A stretch of 64,000 bases of DNA, taken from contig JAYMTL010000022.1 of the NCBI GenBank assembly GCA_036897445.1, forward strand, positions 62,001-126,000, in the 5' to 3' direction. Shown piece by piece: positions 1-11,262 of this stretch. Position 1 is the first letter of the stretch. Every line of letters begins with the position of its first letter. Source of the stretch: Pelargonium tetragonum. Lineage: Eukaryota; Streptophyta; Magnoliopsida; Geraniales; Geraniaceae. Below the pieces are notes generated by a model, which did no database searches, had not been told where the DNA came from, and was given only the letters and a program-made list of their open reading frames with translations. A program made the position numbers and the translations under genes.

Positions 1-991
1 ATTAATTACATTACCTACCTTTCGGGTGCCTGACTAACTAAGGAAATCCCTATGAAATTAACAGGCTTCTTGTCTCTAGCCCACAATAAGTAGAGCTGGA
101 ATAAAAAGGAAACTTGGAGTTAGATCCCGAGATTGTAGTGAGGAGTATGACAGGAGGTAAGCTGCTGGGTATTCAGAAAGAAGCTCTGAAGAAAAGTATA
201 GGGGTTAAGAGTAAAAGACAAGGTATGAAGGATAAGCAAAACAAAAAAAGGTCAAAACTAAAAACAAACGAAATGAAAAATTGTTTAATAAACAGGTTCT
301 TTACGGGTACTTTTGTGGAGGTTAGCAATCAAGAAACTACGGTTAAGTGAGAAAGGTATTCATTAGTACTTTTAGTAACTTAGTCTAATGTAGAACCCTA
401 GAGTACACAATTTGCTATTCCTCTTAAATATCCCCTGCTTCTGTACTGGTTAAATAAAATTGCTTACATAAAAAAACTAGTTTAAATGAAGTAAAAACCC
501 GTGGTATACCCTTTAAACACCGAAAAAACTTAACTTGGGGTCTTCTTGGCATACAGTAAGAAAACCTGTTAATCATATTCACTTCCTTATCTAAGCTAGA
601 ATAGACCCAACAAGAGTCGTAAGAAGAGTAGAAAATGACATTATAAGAGGTTCTCTTACTCTTTTGAATGGTATTGTCCTTAATATTGTGTTCGAAATAG
701 GACTTGTGATAACCTATAACCGGGCTTCTCCAAAGGATTGAGGGACGCATCCTCCTTAGCTACTAAGAAAAGACCTGAATTCAAGTCTTTATCGCATCTT
801 ACTTTATAGTTCTCTTCTTCCTTTTACTATCTGGGGATTGTAAACCTAGAAACAAGAGCCTCTTTTTGTTTATTCCTCCAAGTTAACTAGAATAAAAATA
901 CAGAAACGAAAATAGGCAGGAATTCCCTGAGCTTCATCCTCTCTACCTATGCCAGATACTATAAAGTAAGCACACTGCGTGCCTTCACACT
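1..991. other. Gene-free stretch
   Basis: No recognisable gene. It opens with a copy of the TTAATTACATTACCT word. A lysine-rich frame (114-350, plus, TTG start, 78 residues) and an ATG frame (748-750 down to 424, minus, 108 residues) are open. Neither resembles a family I know, and lengths like these arise by chance in this DNA. Confidence 0.6.
2..16 (+). repeat. Dispersed 15-bp word TTAATTACATTACCT, copy 1
   Basis: Exact copy of a word that recurs at 5593, 11248 and 24788, with a 14-base match at 22496. It sits at the very edge of the window, so its left context is unknown. Confidence 0.7.
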
Positions 992-1090
992 TTATATCGA
1001 CTTACTTGTTACTCTTATCCATAATTCTACTCTTCTTGCTAAAGCTAGGCTTTGTATACCTTTCCTCTTAGCTATACCTGTAGCTTTCTT
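992..1090 (-). pseudogene. Family A relic: lysine-rich frame fragment
   Basis: A minus-strand open stretch of 32 codons with no ATG start. It begins KKATGIAKRKG and so shares the ATGI/TGIAK motif with the family A frames at 14848-15054 and 19068-19208. The nucleotides around it, with GCTACAGGTATAGCTAAG on the minus strand, recall the GTATAGCTACA words of the 37-39 kb array. Similarity may extend to about 1160. It is too short to be a gene, and I read it as a fragment of the dispersed family. Function unknown. Confidence 0.5.
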
Positions 1091-1160
1091 CTAAGCTGTA
1101 CCTGTCTTGATAATACTTGCAGCTAGAAGGGTACTCCGACTTTGTCGCCCCTTCTTGTCT

Positions 1161-4100
1161 TGTTGCTCGGGTTTCTAGTTAGCAGGAGTCCTAAACTAAA
1201 GGCGAGTAAAATTGAGTTAAAATATAAAAAAGGAAACGTTCTGTATTGCGCGTAAAAAAGTAGTAGGAGTCTTGTGGATAAATATAAAAGAAAAATTCTA
1301 TTCTATCAAATTCTTAAGCACAAAAATCTAAGTCTGTTGGTAATATAATAGCAATTCCAGAATTTCATAAAAGCAGAAGAGTTCTCTATTTATAAGAGAA
1401 CACACGAAGGATACTAAGGTAAGGACTGACTTAGGCTTTCTTTTTCTAAAAAAGTGGGTAACTTAGAGTACAATTCTGAAAGTCAAGCTCTTTGGTTCAA
1501 ATAGTTCATTCTTATTAAAATCTAAAAGAAGAATTTTAGGATAAAAAAAGAAGTCAAATTATTTAGAAAGCCTAAAGAAAGGATCAAAGGATCCCTTATA
1601 TACGAGCTCCCCCAAGAGCAAGCCCTTCCCTAATAAATCAACTAAATAAAGAATGAGCGTTTCGTAAAAGGGAAACCTAAGCGCTTATAAGTGCTATATT
1701 CAGTCCTTTTTCTAACTATGAGTATAAACTCGTACATAACAAATGTAGCTTTCCTTGTTGTAGAGTTTTGCTATAGCGGATACTAGTTGAACCTAGCATA
1801 TTCTTGCTAAGACTGCCCTGTACTACCCCGGATTACTTATAAATGAGTTTCCCCTCCCTTCTATTGTGGATGGGGTATTTAGATATACTGGAATAGCTCC
1901 TTTTCTTCCGTATGTTGTACTTAGCACCAGCCCCTTTTTACTAATTGAAAGTCCCTGCAAGTACTTTTGATTAGAGATTAGAAATTTCTTGCTTCGTTAT
2001 ATAAAAAGGACTCTGCACGATCTAGTACGTTGCAAGATAGGGATCTTGAGATCTTTCTTTCTCTCTTTATCTAAGTAATTCAGAAAAAGGAGTTTCTAAA
2101 ATACGATAGGCAAGACCTAACCTTACTCTCTTTACCTGGTTGACTTGTTTACTTAGCTGACTGAACTCTAATAAGAGTATAAAAGTAATGAGTTCCCCAC
2201 CTCCAGTTCGAGTATCCATAATTTGAACCTTCTCGGCATGCTTGTCCGGATCTCCTTTGAGGGTTCTACTTTTCTTCCTCGGTCGTTTCGGATTCTTTGG
2301 ATTTCTTCTCCTAGTAAGTATAGATTCTCAGGGTGCAACAGGAGATCCTCTTTTGGGGGTTATTTAAAGGTTCAAACATAATACAAACTCTGTACATTAC
2401 ATATAGACTTCCTTTGTTATCGCGAGCGGGGTCTACTTTAAAGAAAACTCATTACGATAACGAGTTCACTGTGTTCACCACCACAAACACTACTTAGAGT
2501 GAATATCTTGCTAATTCTTGCTAGATCAGAGTCAAGCTCGTTTGAAGTTTATAGCTAGCTAAGTCAGGGACCCATGTTAGAAAAAAGCGGTATAGGAAAT
2601 GGTTGGATAGCTAAAATGAAAAGTGGGCAACATAAGGGGAAGACTTCCCAGAAAGAAGCATATGTATCCTTGTCAAATCTAGACCTTAGGCTTCCTGTAA
2701 ATTACTCTATTTTAAGTGTATCGCTAGACTAAAATTTCCAGATTATTACGTCGAGGTTTTTGAAAATACAAAAAAGCTTAATAAATTACAAAATAAGGAT
2801 GTCTATCTTCCTTAGAAGAGGGTCCGAGTAGGTTAGTTATATCAAAATTGAATAATAAGCCGCATTGAACAAGTCAGTCTTACTAGGCTCTCCTAATGTA
2901 ATTGGAAAAGGAGTCTTAAGCAGCGGAAAAACCTTATCTTTTTCATTTTGTTAAGCCTGTAACTTAAAGCAAATTAGAACCTATTTTCATTCAAGAACAT
3001 AGGGACCCCGAATAAGACAAATTAACAATACAAACACCAACTTTTTTATACTGAAAGAAATTTATTGGTAAGAATTTCTTCTTTGAATTTTATAACAAAG
3101 TGCTCCCCTTCGGAATAGAATTGAGAATTTTTTGAGTAATTTCATTGCCAATATCTCCCGGGGGAAAGGAAGATTGTAACACAAGACACTTAAGTTATAA
3201 ATTCTACTGCACCATATCCATTTTCCTGAAAAGAGTCCCTCATGCATCACCACGTCATTATAGAACAAGATACCCCGGGTTAGAAAATCCAGACCCTGAT
3301 AGTTTCAATATAATAGGTCTATAAAAAAATTATTAAAACTCTCCGGGGCTTTACTCATATCTGAAAAGTTTACGAAAGAACAAATCCTTAAAACTATAAA
3401 AAAAGTAACTGACTTAATAAGGGCTTTTATTATCCAGAACCCCTTATTCTTTAAAAAAGAGACTTTCTTAAAGAATTCACTGGACTCCTTATTTAGCTGC
3501 CTTGAGACCCACCTCTAGTCGTAAGTGCTAAAGCAAAATCCTAAATTTTTTGTATAAGTAAAAACCTTAGAAGCTCTCCTATATTTCGCTATTTGAACTC
3601 ATAAGGGTTTTTTTTTAGTGGAGTAATCCCTTTTTATTTGAAAGCTCATTAGCGTGTATACTTTATCTTTTTAAACTTCTAATTCATTTAGTAACTCCTT
3701 AGCTCTTCAAGAAGTCCTAACTTACTTAATAAGGGGAATTCGTTCATTATGCATTGCAAGCATAGCTTACTATCTGACTGATAATCTTTTTATCCTAAGC
3801 TTGAATCTCTATCATCAAGGAAACTTTCTATTGCTATTGGAAGTAGAGTACAATGTTGGTATTATCAAAACGTCTCCTAGTCTTTCGATAACCTAATCTT
3901 TAGAAATTCTAAATTTTATCTCTTTTGTTGAAATCTGCATCTATTTGAATGAGAAAAACAAAGGTTTAAGAGCTTCCTTTAGCGGGTACTTATATAAGTT
4001 GAAAAATCATCCTCCTCACAAGTCAAGTAAAGACTACAACATGCTAGGATACTCAACCTCTTGTTGCCCTTGTCAAGAGCATACTATCGTTATTTCATGT

Positions 4101-7100
4101 CTAAGTCAGGTCAGTTAGTTTTTTAAGTCCCTTGTTAAAGCTATAAATAGAAATTTACATAAACAAGGCTTAATCCTTCTAACCCGTATTTTGCCGGGTT
4201 AATTCAGTAACATTCATAGATTTCAGAAGAAGCTCCTATATTCATTTTTTATTTACAGGATACAGAAATTGTTTAACTGGATAAAAAGTCTTGAGGGCTG
4301 AACTTATAAAACCAACCAACAATCTTCTGTCTTCCAAGAAACCGAACCCTTAAAAGGAGCTCCGGCTTTAGTTTTCCCATCTATCTATCTACTCAGCAGA
4401 GCCTTTATTCAAACCAAAAAGTTCCTATATAAGCGCGTGTTTCACCCGGGGACTTCCCTGTCTTTATAGTAAAAGGGGGGTCTAAAAAGAGCTACTGTAT
4501 TATCTAGACAAAATAAGGGAATTCTCATTTTCTTTAAAGTAATTTACAGCTAAGCAAGATTTTATCGGCAATATAAAGAATATATAGGGGAGTTTGAATT
4601 ATCATGAGGGGCCTCTTCTTTTTCAAAGCTAGACCGGAGAACTCTAGTCCGTCTAGTTAGAACAGATTCTAATGAAGAAATAAATCTAGAATTTTTTTTA
4701 TAGAGGCTTCTGCTTTTCTTGGAATTACTAAAGTAATATCGTGGCTGAATTCTGAAGGAGATCCCTCTTTTATTTTATAAAAGAATATTGAAGTAGAGAT
4801 AAGAAAGTCCTTACCCGGGGTTACTTTTAAGGGGTCCCTTGAGGTTTTAGTTATGATCTCGATTCTTCCAAAATAAGTTTTCATTTGTTCCATCTCGTAA
4901 GCTATCTTGCCTAAGAAAAAAGGTCTTACTAGTCAAGTAAACGGTTTCTGGCAAAGTAGCACTTACTGGAATATCGCAGACTACTGGCTTTTTTAGAAAC
5001 TTCTAAACGAGTCAAAATTCATGCTAAAATCTTCCTTAATTTGAAAAAGAATTGAGTCTCACAGCTTTTTAGAGTATAGAAACTCGGAAAGAATCAAGCT
5101 AAAGTTATACGGTTACATAAGGAAGAAAGGGTAAGATTAAATATCAGGCTTTTCGTAACTTGAATTTGTGTAATACGGGTCAAACTCTATCCTATCCGGG
5201 TTGCGGGTTCAAAAGTATGAGTAAGACCACTTAGAAGAGAATTATAGGAAAGACCCTAGTTGAAAGTTCTTCCTTTCTTTTTAGTGAATTTCTAGGTCTC
5301 TGGTATTCTCAAGGGGGAGTCTCTTTTACATCCATGTACACATAAATGTTTCACTGGATTTACTAAGGAAATTATAGAAAATTTCAAGATAAAGCTTTGC
5401 TTACTTATCAAGACAGGAGGTTTTGGTCCCTTCTGGTCATTTTCATTCTATATATTTACTAACAAAGCTGGGGTATCTAAAAAAGAGTAGAACTTGTACT
5501 AGAGCCTTTACTTAGCTCTATACTTTATTATAATAAAAGACTGGAGGGGTCCTCTTGAAATTTATGCAGGTACTTCCGCTACCTCTGAGTCCTTAATTAC
5601 ATTACCTTTTCTTTTTATTTATAAGAGAAGTAACTAGAGCGGCTGTTAGCTCCAGACTTTGATAGGATACAAGAAGGAGACTTTGACCTTCTTTTGTTTA
5701 TACAAAATTGAATAACTTTGTGCAGCATAAGTGGTTTTTACTTTACTTTTGTTAGGTTTTGTTTTTCATAAATGAAATAGAGGGGTTTCGCTGCCTTTAT
5801 AGATATCAGTAGAATTGGAAATTCATACAAGCTCTGAGTTGCACCGGGTAAATCCTTTTCTAAGATAAACTTTCTTAGTGTAACAGGTAAATACCCAAAA
5901 GCTTGACCTAGGAAAGAAGTTTCTGAAACCAGGTCCTATAACTTCTTACTTAAAAACAATAGGGCAGTGAGTTTCTTTATGGGAGCTTCTTAGTTTCCTT
6001 TCAGTTTTTATAAATATCTAAGGAATGTAGAAAGAGTACAAGCAGGGGAGTTCAAATGAAGAGTCTTGGTTTCCTTTTCTCGGGTTTAGTAGGGAAATCC
6101 AGTTAAGAAAGGGACTCATTACGGGGGTATTATCAGGAGAACTTTAGGTCAGACTCCAGGGAAGTATATAGGCTCTTAAGACTAAGAAACAAAAGAAAAA
6201 GGTCTTAATATACAGCTAGAGAGGAGTCTCAAGAGAAGGGTAAGAGTCAGATAGAGAGTCGTTAAGTGAGATATAGGACTACACATTGGCTTTGAACCTA
6301 TGTACATAGTTTTCTTTTATCGATGTCAAAGCAATTCGACGTAATAAGCTAATTAGGGTCTGATTTCCATCACAAAAGAATTTGAAAAGGTTCCCCTCTA
6401 ATCAGCAAAGCGGGTATGTCTTGTCCTTCTTAGTCTCAACTTTCTAAGAGTCTTGGCTTAATTTAAATATTACAAGGGAAATTTCTTCTTATAAAATGCA
6501 GTAATCTTAAGTACAGGTGTAAGAGGGGTCCTCGGATAGGCATATTATAAAATGTCCTAGAGCTAAGGATTTTCTTTATGTATTTACTTCCTTAATAGAA
6601 ACAAGACACTTATTCGACTAGGTTGAAGAAAGCTTACAAGTCATTTTTATTATATACTGAAGGTCAGACCCTTTTTTGCAATCTTTTAACTTAGATTTGA
6701 AATCTGCGATTTTAGAGCTAAACTTAGCAATTCGTTACTTAGGGTAAATTTGAAAAACTAAGTCTTATTCTTATACAGCTACACCTAGGTACTTAATTTA
6801 CATAAGCTTTGATTTAAAATCTTTGAGAGATGGGCCCGGTAATAAAACCCTGTTTCTTTGTTAGGGACTCCTGGTTGTTAAACTTTTTATTATGTCAACT
6901 CTTCGGTATCGGGCTTGTTTGGTTTTTATCAGAATCCTGATACTTAAGTCAGAGTACCTAAAACTTTGTCACTGGGATACCCGTAGTCAACATCCGTCAA
7001 CGAATTCCTGTTATAGCAGTATCTAAACTTTATTTCAAAGAAGAATTTACTTGAGGTTGATTTACTAAAACACCCTTCGTATTGTTGAATCTAATAAGAT

Positions 7101-7961
7101 TTTAGTTTTAAAACAAGTTGCAAAAAAGTATATGCTTAGATAGCAATTCTGGGCAGCTAAATTTGAGATATTTACTCTTTAATTAGACTCTTAAGGATAC
7201 CTAAGTTTACTATTCGATAAAGGAGTAGAATATTAAATATTAACAAAAGCAAAAAAGAAACGCAGCATCCCGGCGATGGTCAACCTAACCCGCGAGTAGC
7301 TAATAACTTCAATTAAGGTCCTTTATTTATATATAACTTTAACGCCTTATGCAAATACATATACTTAAGAATCCTTTATGTTATAGAGAACAAAAGTAAA
7401 TCACAAGCTAGAGGTAACCTTCTATTTTTAAAATTCAAATAAAAGAGTCCTTTTAAAAGGCAGAAAAACGTAGATCCTTGAGACAAGAAAGTATGCCCCG
7501 TAAGTGAAAGTTGGGGGTTACTTTAATTTAAATAGGGGTCTATAGACTAAAATAAGGAATTTCTCCCCTAGAAAGCTAAATTCACATAACTCTAATATTT
7601 TATTTAAGAACTAGCTATAATTTATAGCTGGGTTGGTTACACGTCGTGCTTATCCTGCGTGTCTTTATAACTATCATTGTACAACCTTTAAAAATCAAAA
7701 CATTGGCAGGAACTAAAATTGATTTTATAAATCTAAATATAGAGATAAAGGAACTTACCAAGAAGAATTCCTTTTTTGTGAACATAAAGCTGGTTAGGAC
7801 TTCCCTTCAAATAGGTGGCATAAACTTCAGTAAAATTGGGTGTCATTTTTTATTTCCGTGGGGCTTATCTACGTGACCTATTTAACTACCTAAGTGTAAA
7901 TTCCCGTAAAACTGTAAGCGTAAACTGATGATGACACTAAGCCTTTTTAGAGCTGCTCTAA
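1161..7961. other. Long gene-free stretch
   Basis: I see no recognisable protein, rRNA or tRNA gene on either strand. The longest frames (3062-3268 minus, 4669-4893 minus, 7646-7876 plus) are 68-76 residues and unrecognised. The stretch has many short A/T-flanked palindromes of the form GGGGTCCC or GGAATTCC (for example 4829-4840) and one TTAATTACATTACCT copy. A slightly GC-richer patch at about 7265-7300 is unassigned. Confidence 0.6.
5593..5607 (+). repeat. Dispersed 15-bp word TTAATTACATTACCT, copy 2
   Basis: Exact match to the copies at 2, 11248 and 24788. The flanks differ between copies, so only the word itself is shared. Confidence 0.7.
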
Positions 7962-8333
7962 CTATAGGGATTCCATTTTTGTAAAAAAGAAAAAATTTTT
8001 GAATTCTGTATTATCTCCTAAAGGGAGAAGATCCCTAAAAGATAGCATATAAAAAGGATTTAGGTGTAAGCCCTTCTTGTCTTTCTTTAAGCCGGGTTCA
8101 TTTTCAAAAAGACTCCTTTGAATTCTTTTCGAGCCTATCCCCAGGGATACTAAGAGTGGTTTTTGGTTATAAACCCGAGCAATAAAAAAATTGACTTGTA
8201 TAGAATAGAAAGGGAATCCTTTAGGAGCAGCTTCCCTAAAAACTAATAGTTTCTTTTGAGGAATATTTACTGTAATACTCGAACTCGCAGATATTTTAAA
8301 ACAGAGAAAAAGGAATGCCCGCGGATTGCGCAT
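7962..8333 (-). CDS. Hypothetical 123-codon ORF, probably not a gene
   Basis: This is the longest ATG-initiated frame in the window, longer than nad4L. The predicted protein is basic, with several Phe-rich stretches and a tail rich in Phe and Lys. There is no clear signal peptide, no continuous membrane segment and no motif I know. I do not recognise it. In AT-rich DNA of this size one frame of about this length is not surprising, and no neighbouring feature supports expression. Plant mitochondria do sometimes keep lineage-specific ORFs, so it is listed at low confidence. RNA reads or conservation in a relative would be needed to accept it. Confidence 0.15.
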   Translation of the reverse strand: MRNPRAFLFLCFKISASSSITVNIPQKKLLVFREAAPKGFPFYSIQVNFFIARVYNQKPLLVSLGIGSKRIQRSLFENEPGLKKDKKGLHLNPFYMLSFRDLLPLGDNTEFKNFFFFTKMESL

Positions 8334-10049
8334 ACATAAAGGAAAGCTTGCCCGTAAATAAATATAGGCTAATATAACTGCCCCTCTAGTCTAGAGAAAC
8401 CTTGTAAATTAGGGGGAGTAATAAACTAAAAATAGACCGAGAACGGAACCCTACTCTAGTGTACAGCTCAAAAGTCAAATTTCGAAGCTTTTTTTGGTAG
8501 ATAAAAGCTAAAACCGTATAATATTAATCCAAATCTTATAGCCATTTTTGCGAGCTTTAACCCCTTTTTAGTGAATCTCTCCTGGTATGTTACTTCAGAT
8601 AAGACTCTTATTGAGTTAGGAATTGCCTAGATTCCCTCTCATTTTGGAATCCCCTTAACTTTACAAGGGCCCTTCTTTTTGTTTATGAGACGTCAAGCTT
8701 TAAGGGCTCTAATAAAAAAACTAAAAAATATGAGTACCCCAATGTCTCAAATAAGCAAGTTTTCCTTATAGATAGAGGGTACGATTACTATTAGTATTAG
8801 TGCTTTTTTGGACCAAGGGACCCCCTTAAAAAAGAAAAATATTAAAGGGAAGAAGAGCTTGGAAATTTTTGGAAGTTGTGAGATTCTAGGGGGCTATAAC
8901 ATAAAAAATCAAACTCTGTCTTGTATCGGTAATACTTCGCAAAATGACATAACTGTGCAACCTACAGAAGTGCTCTCAAAGCCTCCATTAAAGCTTCAAA
9001 ATACTGTGGGGGTACTTACAAAAACTTTTTCATTTACATTATATATATTATATCCTTCTAACTAAACTAAATTTTACACCGGCTAAGCTAGGCCCTATTC
9101 ATTCCTTCTTGGGGCGGGAAACCTCATGCTCATGAAAGATACAAAAACCCGTGTATATAAGTTACAGAACAAGACTTTAACGAGAAAAAACACAGGAGCA
9201 TTTTTTTTTAACTTAGTTCTAGTAAAAGCGGAAAGAACCTAAACTTCATTTAAATTTAATATAAAAGTCTTAACTGGGAAAGTCTTACAAAAAGGGTTTT
9301 CCTGAATTAGAGGTTTACTTTTCCTTTGGGACTTTTTTGTTTATAAAGAAACAAAGACTCGTATTTATTATACAAAGGGTTGCCTTTCAAATTCTAGAAG
9401 ATCTCCGCGAAATTTTAGTTTTTCCGAGTAACTTAAATAGAGGGCCTCGATAATTATATAGAACAAGGGAAACTACGTTTAATCAGCAAGTTTTTGAATA
9501 TAGGATTTACTTATTTTACTAATATCCTCATAAGCTTTTTAGAGTACCAACATATAGTTAGCTTTTATCTATATGAATTTTTTTTTCGATAAGTTTATGA
9601 GTCTACTTAGTATCTTTTTGAGCTTCTATAATAGAGATCCTTCTTTTTGTCATCAAGATCAAGATTTAGTAGGTACAGTTACTGGAACGTAGGGAAACCA
9701 AAATTCACCCTATTATCATAGGAAGATATTAGGCGGGCACCTTAGCTTATTACGGATCAATATACTTAACTTAAAATTTTCCTTTCTTCACTAGAGTATT
9801 CAAGCATCAGGAGGTTTCATATCTAGGTTCTGCTTTTGTTCAGGGCCCCTTATCATATAGGTAGGATGCTCTTACATAAGTAAACTGGTCGTTTTCTTTA
9901 AGGGATAAAAAAATTCGTTTCAACCATATCTTTCTTATTACTCACGAGGGTTTTCTTGAATAGGATGTAGAGCCTTTTATTTGGTTAGTTGAGCTCTTAA
10001 ACACAAAAATTTGTAGGTACTTTCTAACTTTTTAGTTGGAATACAAAAA
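8334..10049. other. Gene-free stretch downstream of nad4L
   Basis: No recognisable gene. The frame at 8808-9065 (plus, 85 residues) is unrecognised. An A/T-flanked palindromic patch (AAGGGACCCCCTT type) lies at 8815-8827. atp4, often linked to nad4L in plants, was looked for here and not found. Confidence 0.6.
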
Positions 10050-10065
10050 GCACGTCATGTCGTGC
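10050..10065 (-). terminator. Small hairpin downstream of nad4L
   Basis: GCACG and CGTGC form a 5-bp stem around a 6-base loop, about 56 bases beyond the nad4L stop on the sense side. Plant mitochondrial mRNAs often end at or near stem-loops that block 3' exonucleases. This hairpin is short, so a role in 3' end formation is only a possibility. Confidence 0.25.
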
Positions 10066-10120
10066 GAAAGGGCTTGAAAAAAAGACACTTCATACAAAAA
10101 AAGAAGGAGATCCCTAGTAT

Positions 10121-10423
10121 TTAACCTTGGATACTGTTAATAAATTCTACCGCAATCGTCCCTCGGACTCTAAAAGTAATAACGAAGATAGCTAATCCAA
10201 TAGCAGACTCTGCTGCTGCTACTGTTAGAACCATTAAAGCGAAGATCTGCCCCATCATATCGTCTAAGGCAACAGAAAAGACTAAGAAGTTGAAATTGAC
10301 AGCTAATAACATGAGTTCAATAGACATTAGCATGATGAGGATGTTTCTTCTATTAAGTAGGATACCCCAAATGCCAATAAGAAAGAGAATAATAGCAAAA
10401 GTGAGGTACTGTATAGGCTCCAT
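10121..10423 (-). CDS. nad4L: NADH dehydrogenase subunit 4L (complex I, mitochondrial)
   Basis: This is the only intact gene I recognise. Nad4L is a small membrane subunit of respiratory complex I (NuoK in bacteria) and takes part in proton pumping in the inner mitochondrial membrane. The 100-residue length is normal for plants. Three hydrophobic segments lie at about residues 4-23, 28-50 and 57-83. Glu36 (in MSIELMLL) and Glu72 (in AAAESAIG) match the two conserved membrane glutamates of NuoK. The ATG at 10421-10423 is chosen because it aligns with the usual plant start, often an edited ACG, and an in-frame TAG lies 24 bases upstream. The stop is TAA. The carboxy end [11 protein letters not shown] is of vascular-plant type. 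Codons such as Trp19 (TGG) and Leu32 are encoded directly, so little editing seems needed; CCT for Pro3 could be one remaining site. In many plants atp4 lies close by, but here nad4L stands alone. I am very sure of the identity. Confidence 0.98.
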   Translation of the reverse strand: MEPIQYLTFAIILFLIGIWGILLNRRNILIMLMSIELMLLAVNFNFLVFSVALDDMMGQIFALMVLTVAAAESAIGLAIFVITFRVRGTIAVEFINSIQG

Positions 10424-10648
10424 TCGTTGATGAGATTCTAAATGCTAGGACAAAATCTGTAGAACCATAGAGTTGAAACGTTAGAGGATAAAACTCTATT
10501 CATTCAACGAGTCTCGATTACCTGTCAAGTTCTTTTCACTTGATAGAATTCAGAAGGGATTTCCTGTGCGCTTTCTAGAGAATTTTTCAAAAAGTATTTA
10601 AGTGCGTTTCGCTTCTTTATTAACTATATATACCACACTCGAATTTTA

Positions 10649-10658
10649 TCTCTTTACG
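10649..10658 (-). promoter_or_regulatory. Possible CRTA-type mitochondrial promoter upstream of nad4L
   Basis: On the minus strand this reads CGTAAAGAGA, close to the CRTA plus GAGA core of angiosperm mitochondrial promoters, about 226 bases upstream of the nad4L start on the correct strand. A second partial match, CATAAGAC, lies at 10736-10743. Such short words occur by chance in AT-rich DNA, so this is tentative. Confidence 0.2.
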
Positions 10659-11247
10659 GGATTTTTTACTAAAGTTTGGGTTTCAAAGCCTTACTTTTTC
10701 TTTCATTTTTACCACCACGGGAATACCTAGAGGGCGTCTTATGAATTAAAGAAACCTCAGGTTTTGGGATTGATTTGTTAAATTGAGAGCCTTTCTAGTT
10801 AAAATTATAGCTCGTTTTTGTTTAGACCTATATATATGAGTAAGTTATTCTATTCCGTAATAAGGTACTTTTCTTAGAGTTCCTGTGGAAACTTTAGTTG
10901 TAGCCCTTTTGTAAGTCTTTCGTATTTTTACCTAAGCGAGACTTTCTTTAAGGTGGTTTCATTTAGGCTTCCCGATTTCATATAACCGGGGTTTTATATA
11001 TAAGAATCCAGCGGGTCTGCCCCCATTTTAGTTTATAGTCAAAGTCCGCGTGGGTGCAAAAGAATTTCTAACTGACATTTACTAGCTTTATTAAGTAATT
11101 AAAAATGAAAATGAAAGATTTTTCTTTTTTAATAGAGGCCCTCATCTCATGTTCACTCTTCAGAAACCCCCGTAACCTCAGAGTTTCAAATTTCAAGTGT
11201 CTAAAGATATCAAATAATAGACATTACCTTCTACTCGCGAGCTAGAA

Positions 11248-11262
11248 TTAATTACATTACCT
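11248..11262 (+). repeat. Dispersed 15-bp word TTAATTACATTACCT, copy 3, with two partial copies
   Basis: The exact word is followed at once by TAATTGCATTACCT (11262-11275), a near-copy, and preceded at 11221-11228 by ACATTACC. This is the only place where the word is clustered. Confidence 0.7.

Noticed and set aside
424-750. 108-residue minus-strand ATG ORF
   Set aside because: No recognisable similarity or support; left as a mention in the gene-free block.
7265-7300. Possible rRNA fragment (GC-richer patch)
   Set aside because: Too short, and no conserved rRNA signature I can identify.
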